Assembly: GCA_003999685.1 (NCBI GenBank)
Contig: CP021230.1
Location: 744,001 to 808,000, forward strand
Direction of reading: 5' to 3'
From: Taiwanofungus camphoratus
Lineage: Eukaryota > Basidiomycota > Agaricomycetes > Polyporales > Taiwanofungaceae
DNA length: 64,000 nt
The position numbers and the translations under genes are program-made. The notes beneath the pieces are model-generated. The model searched no databases. It saw nothing but the letters and a program-made list of their open reading frames with translations, and was not told the origin of the DNA. This document shows, one piece after another, positions 56,544 through 64,000 of the stretch (the stretch's first letter is position 1; the number at the start of each line of letters is the position of its first letter).

Positions 56544-58109
56544 TGATAGGTCCAGTACAACTCCATGCCCTGAATTCGTGTATTTTCGGTCTCCCACCCC
56601 ATTCTCGAAATATATAGCTGAGTTTCAGAAGTCCGAATGTCGTAACAAGGACAGAGAGCTCTATTCAATCACTAGGGAGTGCCCTAACTTGGCAGGCAGT
56701 TGCGCTGTATGTATCTACTCACGCCTTGGCAATCTGGCCTTCCTATCAGGGAAGAACAATGGGATTTCCGATGATAGAAGGTCTGCCTGACACTCCAGAA
56801 GCCCTATTGAAGAGAAGTAGTCCCTCACGCTTTGGAAATGCACGCCTGCTGCCTCACCTAGCATTCTCCTGACCTCTGACGACTCTGGGCCTTTGGTTGA
56901 GATCAACTGAGAAAAGCCACTTTGGTTTTCAGTTTTTGGTCCTCGGTTCTGGTCCTCGGTCCCTCAGTCCAGAATCCTGGCCTCTTGTTCATGATGTCCA
57001 TATGATCCCTTGGTATGGCCTAGACCCCCTACGCATCAGCTTGACGGTTCAGCACCCCTAGATCTCTGTTCCCCCCAAGGCCTGGTTAGATAGCCCACCT
57101 TCCATATGATGATCTCTAGATAAGCATCCCTCACCTTGTGCCATTCCCCCGTAACCTTTCTACTGCATTCAGTGTCCCTGTTTCATGTCCTACTTCAGTT
57201 AAGTTCCCTATATGGTACACAGATCAGATCCTAGATTTTACGATTTTTGGTTTGTTTTCGGTTTCTTCGGTTTTATTTTGCGTAAGATACTTTGACACCA
57301 CAGACCCCTTATGTAGTCTCCTGTACCTACCAGACAAGAGAGAAGATACGCGCTCCCGTCTTGTCTTGCAGAATCTACAGACTTGTCCCCCAGAGTTCAG
57401 ATTTGGGTTTCCCCTGCTTTAAGGCTTCCTTACAGTCTGACAAGGTTCCTCTCCATTGTATCTACACCTATTGTCAGCCAGTAGCCCTATTATATTGTAT
57501 ATCACAGCAGTTCTACGTCTTCTACGTCCTACGTTCTCGAAGTTGGAGTAACTTTGGTCTGAGTAACCAGTCCCCCTCCTCCTCCTCATCCGGCGTGCCT
57601 CCGCCCTCGTTATACCCCATAGGCACGTGTTGCGCACAGTCCAGTCTATCAGTCATTGCCTACGCCAGCCCTACGTCCCATTCCTACAACATCAGCCCTC
57701 AGCAGTATCCCCTATCCCAATTACATCGGTTTTCGGCTTATCTTTCAGTTCTCGGTTCACCACCAGTGCGCCCTCAGTTCCTTCGACTCCTTTGCACCTG
57801 GCCGGCATTTGACCAGCCCGCTGCCATCGGATTAGAAGACCACGCTCCTACCTTCCTGGGACTGTCCGCACCTCAGCATAAGATCCTGTTATGCAGGATT
57901 CATTGGCCCCTTACTCCTCTGCACACACTAGACTTTTAGGCCCCTGACAGTGGTCTAGGTAGTTTCTCTGTCGTGTCCCTTCACTTACTTTTCCCTCTGG
58001 TACCCTTCACAGGTACCCCACTGCTTTAGCTCACTCCCTACTCATTGGGACACGTTGGACCTACTCCCTAGGTTCATCCCCTCAGTTCAGGACTCCCTAG
58101 GTTGTATCA
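56544..58109 (+). repeat. Family F long LTR (about 1.57 kb), 5' LTR of a gypsy element
   Basis: Starts TGATAGGTCCAG and ends GGTTGTATCA, with TGATA/TATCA ends. It is followed within 12 bp by a gag-like start codon, so it is best read as a 5' LTR. Part of its 3' half resembles family E near 33000. The left boundary is inferred from the end motif only, because the 3' partner is outside the window. Confidence 0.6.
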
Positions 58110-58120
58110 CCATTAGACAT

Positions 58121-58720
58121 CATGTCTAACATTAAGACAGTCGACCCCACCACTTGGGGCTTGCTGACTCAAGTAAACAATGCACCACTTCTGTACAATC
58201 ATCATCAGTGGACCTTTGTTGATCAGAACCTTGAGCTGATCTATCTGAACTCTCCACTCTCATGGGCAGGGACAATTTTGACTTGATGAGCATAGGAGGA
58301 ACTTACCTCCTATTTCAGACGTAATCCTCCACCAGACAGAAAAGACCCAGCTGGTTTCTTTCCCATGTCAATATCTTTGACACTGTTGATAGCCACACCT
58401 GTCACCTCTAATCCACCTTCACTTCCTACCATCCTCATCACACCTATCACTCCTACCATGATGGCTATCATAGCAACCATGACCAGGGCAGAGCTCAAGG
58501 TGCTCATAGTGCACCTTTTGGTGCAACAGCATCAGGGGAGTCAACCCCTTAAGCTTGACATTCCTGCACTGGATCCATTCACTGGACAAGGAGAAGATCT
58601 GGAGTGTTTTCTCCAGCAGGTGGAGCATTACCTTACTGCCACCAACAATCAGGGATTAAGCGACAATGCAAAGATCACTTACACAGTAGCTCTCATGAAA
58701 GGAGGGCAGGATGCATGTAT
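58121..58720 (+). mobile_element. Family F gypsy gag region (fossil), cut by a family D LTR
   Basis: Starts MSNIKTVDPTTWGLLTQVNN. A later frame (58365-58720) contains the classic gypsy gag block LDIPALDPFTGQGEDLECFL followed by QQVEHYLTATNNQ and YTVALMKGGQDA. It is broken, and interrupted at 58721 by a family D element. Confidence 0.8.
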
Positions 58721-59221
58721 TGTTACTGATGGGTAGGACTAGGGACTTAATCATTTTTTCTTTTCCTTTGTTCATCACACCATGGATATGCGACATCCTT
58801 TCCATGTATTACTCACCCAAACTGACTGATGGGTCGACCGTCCCCACTTACGCCATGGTAGTTATGTACTTTCGGGCTGCTGACTCTTCTCACCTTACGC
58901 TGTCTCTGGGGGACTGCTTAACTATACCCAGGGGTTGGCAGTAGCAGTATAAAGGAGGACCCTCCACTGGAGGTCTCCTTAGTTGTATTCTCTTTGTTCA
59001 TCCTTTCTGAAGTGTACTACACATTAGTACCAATATATGCTTTTCTTTGCACATCTTCTTGCACTCACAAGGAGCCTACAAAGACTATTGTGACTACATA
59101 GGGCTTGCAGTTGAAGACTACTGAGGATTGTGACTCGTTGTCACTGCCATTCCTCCTCAACCCTTCGCTGCACATCACACTAAGCTTCTGCAGCATTACC
59201 AGGGTGAACCCCCTGGTAACA
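58721..59221 (+). repeat. Family D LTR (501 bp), probable 5' LTR
   Basis: Same length and ends (TGTTACT...GGTAACA) as the solo copy at 25682-26182. No matching 5-bp flanks (TGTAT left, CTAGA right), and gag-like sequence follows, so it is read as the 5' LTR of an element whose 3' end lies beyond the right edge. Confidence 0.85.
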
Positions 59222-60936
59222 CTAGAATACAACTCCACAAACCCAAACCCATCCAGGTTCAAGAAGTCACAAGAAGACAGTGCCTAAAGATCTGTATCGG
59301 TCTCAAAAAAGGTGAGGTCAGCGTACTTATAGGACTAGTACTGACCACCACAGATTATCAATGACCTTTTGATATCAACTATAAACAAGAGGAAGGGCTG
59401 GATCATACAGCGTTTGACCCTACTCTCCCAACTTTAGAAGAGGTCTTGGATCGAGCTGAGCGCAACCTCAGAGCCATTCTCCATGCTGATAGTTCCACCA
59501 GTTTCCTCCCAGCTGAACAGAGGGAGCTGATTCATTACACCCGCTCCTGCATCTCCAGGGAAAGCGATGCTTGGCAAGCCATATTAGAAAATCACGACAG
59601 GCTGACAAGTAGGGAAGAGAGCTGACCTCTGCCTCCCACTCTCTCTGAAGATTTTGATGAAGTTCTCGACCACCGCATCCTCACTGCTCAGAAGGTGCTC
59701 TCAAACCTGCATTTCTCATTCCAGTTAGCTGTACCCATAATTGTGAACCTATATCAAAGGCTGCTGAGCGCCCAAGATTTCTATCGCCATTGACAAGCTG
59801 GATCCATCCTCCAAAATGAGGTGGAGGTTGACCCTGACGTGTGCTGGGAAGGTTCATCGATATCAAGTGGAGAACAATCAGGACGTACACTGACATTACA
59901 TGAAGAGTTCTAACTGGAGGGTCTGCTCAATGCAACCGTGCCCTCACCGCTACGACTCTGCACTTTACAGGAGAAGTGATCTCAAATCTCGTACCCCAAC
60001 CAATCATGCCCTCATCCAGGCCCGCTTTACAATCTTTGATGAAACTGAGCAACCTTCTGATGGAGGCTCCAGCTCAGTGCTGACTGACCCTGACATTGAA
60101 TGGACAGAACAACAAATGGAAACTGAAGGGACTGGAAAAACATCCCCTTCCACCCCAGAAACACCTCATGGCATGGGCTCTTTCCAATCAGGAATAGGGG
60201 AATCCAGGCCACCACCCGATGATGGGCTGGGGGAGGAAGGCCCTCCTGAGGGAGGGCCATCTTATGATAGAAGTGGAGGACCCCCAGAAGGACCACCTGG
60301 TGGAGGAGGACCATCTGGCAGAGGAGGACCTCTCGATGGGGAAGGACCACCTGGCAGAGGAGGACTGCCTGGTAGAGGAGGACCACCTGGTGGAGGACCC
60401 CCTGGAGGGGGCCAGCCTCCTGGAGGAATGCCCCTCCCACAAGGAACTGCACAGGTACCTGACTGAAAGGAGCCAGAGATTACTAAATTTTCTGAAAAAT
60501 GTGAAGATGCCTGGTACTTCCTCATCCAGTTTGCCCAAAGGTTTGACACAGAATGATGGGCCTCCACCTCCGAACGAGAAAAGGTTGGCAATTTCCTTGG
60601 CCATCTAAAAGACCATGCCGGTGCGTGGGCTGATACCCTTACCGAAAGGGCACTTGAGCCCCACCCCCTCATCAGAGGAGCAAGCCTGGGGTACAGCACT
60701 TTCAGGAACGTTGCTCTCGAGTTCATCAAAAGGTTTGGGGTAATAGAAGAAGAGGTCTCTGCAGCCATTGGACTACGGAACTTGATCTACACCTACGACA
60801 AACCCATCGCTGACTTCAATGAGGAGTTCAACAGGTTGGCCTGCAGGGCAGAAATCACTGAGGAGAATGCCCTCATGGCCTGGTACAGGAAAAAACTACC
60901 CAGCCCCATGTGAGTCCAAATCATGGAACGAGATGT
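59222..60936 (+). mobile_element. Family D gypsy gag region (fossil)
   Basis: A helical region (LPTLEEVLDRAERNLRAILH, about 59430) is followed by a glycine/proline collagen-like tract (about 60220-60440, repeats of GGPPGG and GRGG) and then a gag core: CEDAWYFLIQFAQRF (about 60500), then LGHLKDHAGAWADTL, IYTYDKPIADFNEEFNRLAC (about 60790) and ALMAWYRKKLPSPM. This second gag is distinct from the family F gag. Decayed, with several breaks; a family B LTR begins at 60937. Confidence 0.75.
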
Positions 60937-61168
60937 TGATAGGTGCCAGGCCCTTCTAGGTCCCACGGAGTGCCCTCACTCGACCCTAGAACTTTAGTCA
61001 TGGCTTCGACGCCACTTGATGTGTTTGATACCACCTGAAAAGCCACTGCGGGACTCTCCGATAAGCTTCAAATCATGCCACAGCCACTCCACCAACTCCG
61101 GTCCAACATTCCGGTGTACCGTTCCCTCTATGCACAATGCTCCACACACAGTCACCACTCAAGGTCCT
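60937..61168 (+). repeat. Family B LTR, first 232 bp, cut by chromovirus C
   Basis: TGATAGGTGCCAGGCCC opening and the GGTCCAACATTCCGGTGTACC block match the family B LTR. It stops at GGTCCT, where the family C LTR starts. The remainder should lie to the right of the window. Confidence 0.85.
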
Positions 61169-61739
61169 TGTTACGGGGGGTCTACGCCCGTAGGTGACTA
61201 CCGTGACGGGGGGTCGTCGAGTAGTCAGGCGTGAAGTGTAAACGAGGAGTCAGCCTGGCTGACAACGAGTACACGTCTAAGTCTTCAACTGCTAGCCCAA
61301 CAGTCTCGAGAGAGTTGCGGGCTAAGTCACAGCCTAAGTCCTAGTGTAGTCACAGGGATATAGATGGTCTAAGGCGACCCGTTGAATAGACGAAGGTATA
61401 GGGGCCTAAGCCCAGTCGTAAAGTACAAATGGTAACAACGGCACCAAAGTACACAGTGTAACTAAGGAGGACAAGATTGGGGTGCTCCGCGGTGAGCCAA
61501 CCCCTTAAGTACTATGGTGGGTTTAGGGCAAGCCAGCCCTCACTCCCACGGGTTCCAGCACCTAAGCGTTCATAAGTCAGAGGCCCAAGTGGTCCCTTCT
61601 GAGGAACAGTCCATAACTAAGCGGGTGACGGTCAGCCCATCAGGAATAATGGTGATAATTGTAAGTGTACACGACCCGCTAGTCCGGTATAGTGAAGAGA
61701 AATGAAAATGTAAGTTCGCACCATCACCGCCTTGTAACA
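61169..61739 (-). repeat. 3' LTR of chromovirus C (571 bp)
   Basis: TGTTAC/GTAACA inverted ends; the purine tract abuts it at 61740. Further copies: solo at 15027-16580, old 3' LTR at 53636-54217, fragment at 55710. Confidence 0.92.
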
Positions 61740-61750
61740 TTACCCCCCTC

Positions 61751-62506
61751 TCAAGGACTCGTCGCCCCGACGATCGAACCCTCAGCGTCTGACCCCTCTT
61801 GTTCTGATTTGACCCTGGCTCGTGGTCGGAGGGTGTCAGACTGGTCGGAAGAGATATCGTCATCACTGGTATGCATGCAGTCATGGCTCCAATGTCCCAT
61901 TTGTCGGCATCGTATGCAGAAGGGGGAGTTCCCCCCACTGGTCGAGCTAGGGGCACCACCAGTGATAGAGTTGGGCGGACCATCACTGACAGAAGGGGCC
62001 TGTGTTCTGGCCTGATGTCGTGGCGGTATCAGGTTGTCGATGACGCCCATTAGAGGGGAGCGCATGAGGACGGCGAGCAGGTTGCGGGCTGCTCGGCTTG
62101 CATCTATGTGGAGAGTGGCCAACTGCCACGTTGTCGGGTTGTTGCCATTTGGCCCAAGGCCTGTTTGCCTTCGTTCGAGTGTGGCCAAGCTGCCAGCCTC
62201 TCGCGCGACAATGACCAGTGTCCGATAAATGTTCGTCAACTCCCACAGGTCTGGCCAAGCCAACAGTCGGGTGTCTATTTCTGGCCGTAGATCGGCATCC
62301 ACCAGGGCCCAGGCCGTGCGGTGCGCAAGTCTCCACTGATCGTACGGATCGTCGGATGCTGCCAATGGGGGCACTGTCTCCTGAATGTTTCGGTAGGGGT
62401 GTGCGCGTGTGTGTCTTGCTCGTACTCGGGGTGCGAGGTCTCGTACCCTTGCTGCGCTGTGGTTCAAGTAGACGGATAGCTGTCGGGGGTCTGTATGAGT
62501 GGACAT
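61751..62506 (-). CDS. Extra 3' ORF of chromovirus C: helical protein with one zinc knuckle (251 aa)
   Basis: Starts MSTHTDPRQLSVYLNHSAAR. The first 160 residues are predicted helical with conserved-looking tryptophans (DPYDQWRLAHRTAWALVDAD, LAWPDLWELTNIYRTLVIVA). A serine/glycine-rich linker leads to a CCHC knuckle CIRCRQMGHWSHDC at about residue 205 and an acidic, serine-rich end. The ORF starts inside the 3' end of the integrase frame and overlaps it by more than 500 nt in a different frame. A diverged copy exists at 54304-54528. A nucleic-acid-binding helper, possibly gag-like, is inferred; it is not an envelope. Confidence 0.8.
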   Translation of the reverse strand: MSTHTDPRQLSVYLNHSAARVRDLAPRVRARHTRAHPYRNIQETVPPLAASDDPYDQWRLAHRTAWALVDADLRPEIDTRLLAWPDLWELTNIYRTLVIVAREAGSLATLERRQTGLGPNGNNPTTWQLATLHIDASRAARNLLAVLMRSPLMGVIDNLIPPRHQARTQAPSVSDGPPNSITGGAPSSTSGGNSPFCIRCRQMGHWSHDCMHTSDDDISSDQSDTLRPRARVKSEQEGSDAEGSIVGATSP

Positions 62507-63929
62507 CGTAGTGCCGTGCCTCCACTGAATGTCGGTTGTATGCAGCTTTGCAGATCCGGGTGTAGCGGGCGTTGACCTGGGGCCTTGCAGGCAACCTGTT
62601 GACCTTCTTATATTCCTCCAGAAGGTCGGGCGAGTTCCTTAAGTCCGCCTCGGACTGCCATGTATTAGCCGAGTTCGGCCATCCAACCCATTTGATTAGG
62701 AACTGCCATTTCCCACGTTGGGCACGATGCCCGTGAATGGCTTCGACTTCGTATTCTTCATCGCCATCGACTAATTCTGGGGGCGGCCTTGTGAAGTTCG
62801 GACCATGTTCCTTGGTTTCCCTGTATGGTGTCAACAGCGATGCATGGAATACTGGATGTATCTTCCATGCCCTTGGTAGCTGAAGCTTGTACGTTAGCGG
62901 TCCTAGGACTTCGGCTATCTTGAGTGGTCCCACTCGCTTTGGGGAAAACTTCCTTGGGGTCTTTAGGCGGAGGTTAGTTGCTTCTAGCCAAACCTGCGTT
63001 CCCTTCTCAAGTGGCTGCCATGTGGTTCGAGCCCTTTCTGCCATCAACTGCGCAGCCAGATCCTGTGCTGCCAGTGCTTCCTTTCTGAACTCTCCGATGG
63101 CTAAGAGTCGGTCCTTGATTGATGGGTACCTTTCTGATGCCTTTGGTGATCCGATTGCCTTTGGATCGTATCCCATAATCAGCTTGAATGGTGACTCCCT
63201 TCTCCCAGCATGTGGCACCTGATTGTGTGCGAATTCAAATTCCGGGATAAACTTTGCCCAGTTGTGAGGATTGTTGGCACACAGGATCCTCCATGCAGCT
63301 TCGAGTTCCTGATTGACACGCTCGGTGCTTCCATCAGACTGCGGATGGTAGGCAGTGCTCATGGCTGCTTTGACACCAGTCAGCTTGCACCACTCCCGGA
63401 ACACTGTTGCTGCAAACTGTGGGCCTCGGTCCGATATGATTCTGTCGGGTAGCCCATATCGCCGGTAAACGTTCTGATGGAGTGCCTCGGCTGTTCCTAC
63501 TGCATCGATGGTCTTGTTGCAAGGAACCAGGACTATCCCTTTGGACAGTTCTCGGTCCACGACTACCATTAGTGCGTCAGATCCATGCGATTCAGGTAGG
63601 TCTGTGATGAAGTCGACTGAGATGTGTGAGAACGGCCTGGAGTTCGGTTCCGTTGGGATGGGTTGCATTGGTGGTCGTGTTGGATGCGTGTTGACCTTAT
63701 TCTCCTGGCATTTGGCGCAGCCTTTCACGTATTTTTCGATAAACGTGGCCATGCCATCCCAGAACCAGTCCCTTCTGGCAATGGCAAACGTTCCCTGTGC
63801 TCCTGGATGGGCCATAGCTGGGGTGTCATGGCAAAGTCGAATGACTTCTCTGCGCAAGTCATCACTAGGGGGTACGTAGATTCGATTTTTGTACAGAATC
63901 AATCCATCCTGCACATCCCAATCGGCCAA
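62507..63929 (-). CDS. Chromovirus C integrase with chromodomain
   Basis: The minus-strand frame starting at 63929 opens with the end of the RNase H/connection region, then the HHCC zinc finger, the core with [30 protein letters not shown] and [20 protein letters not shown] (about 63330), the GPLKIAEVLGPLTYKLQLPR fold, PVFHASLLTPYRETKEHG and a chromodomain YEVEAIHGHRAQRGKWQFLI then KWVGWPNSANTWQSEADL (about 62640-62770). The frame stays open a further 520 nt leftward to 61983, under the extra ORF. It performs integration; the chromodomain is known in this clade to guide target choice. Confidence 0.92.
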
Positions 63930-64000
63930 TGTTGTGTGCGCAAATCCAGTGCCCTTGAATGGTGGTACTTTCCCCCGTTTTAAAGCGTCAATCGTCTCGA

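Larger units (their letters stand above)
61169..64000 (-). mobile_element. Ty3/gypsy chromovirus, family C, 3' part (5' end outside window)
   Basis: Reading leftward: integrase with its zinc finger (RLCHDTPAMAHPG...CAKCQ), catalytic core and chromodomain, the extra zinc-knuckle ORF (61751-62506), a purine tract (GAGAGGGGGGTA) and the 3' LTR (61169-61739; minus strand starts TGTTACAAGG, ends CCCGTAACA). The parts in view look whole, and CpG content is high, so this is one of the youngest insertions here. Its state outside the window is unknown. Confidence 0.93.

Noticed and set aside
58711-58944. Shared ORF of 77 codons at 58711-58944 and 25959-26183 as a conserved small protein
   Set aside because: Both lie within family D LTRs; the similarity is LTR homology, not coding conservation.
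60219-60608. Collagen-like G/P-rich frames as a separate gene
   Set aside because: They lie inside the family D gag region and are an internal low-complexity tract of that element.

Overview
The window is a transposon-rich stretch of a filamentous fungal genome, almost certainly a mushroom-forming basidiomycete (Agaricomycetes). The evidence is introns of about 50 bp with GT...AG ends, host genes of agaricomycete type, Ty3/gypsy chromoviruses, tRNAi-Met half-primed copia elements and a Tc1-type transposon. I see no prokaryotic feature, rRNA, tRNA or CRISPR array.

Layout. 1-17.6 kb is a deep nest of LTR elements. A chromovirus (family A) runs in from the left edge to 3098. It sits in the gag of an old minus-strand gypsy element (family B), whose 5' LTR was later split by a near-complete 10.3-kb family B element (4479-14821) and by a solo family C LTR that itself holds a solo family B LTR. 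All of this lies inside an older long LTR (family E). 17.6-23.4 kb holds a fragment of a duplicated host gene, a degenerate repeat array, two solo A LTRs and anonymous AT-richer DNA. 23.4-30.2 kb is a decayed copia element hit by a Tc1 transposon, a solo D LTR and a solo A LTR. 30.4-33.2 kb is a second family E LTR split by a solo B LTR.

33.2-48.8 kb is the host island, GC- and CpG-rich. It carries an apparently intact 14-exon gene for a probable seven-pass membrane protein (36570-39789), a decayed inverted partial copy of it (about 35190-35700), a saccharopine-dehydrogenase-like pseudogene (about 40600-42608), poorly defined coding-like pieces (43.8-45.0 kb) and an apparently intact 8-exon P-loop NTPase gene of about 1008 residues (45143-48552, minus) with a duplicated N-terminal module.

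48.8-53.3 kb is a second copia element with both LTRs. 53.6-64 kb is another nest: chromovirus remnants, LTRs of families A-D, a long LTR (F) with its gag, a family D element in that gag, a family B LTR in the D element, and a minus-strand chromovirus (family C) in that B LTR running off the right edge.

Most notable are an antisense, multi-intron, zinc-cluster gene carried between pol and the 3' LTR of the family B element; an extra zinc-knuckle ORF downstream of the chromodomain in two chromovirus families; microexons and two decayed relatives of the membrane-protein gene; and an insertion order that can be read from target-site duplications. Coordinates, TSDs and splice phases were read by eye; all homology statements are from memory of families, not from searches.
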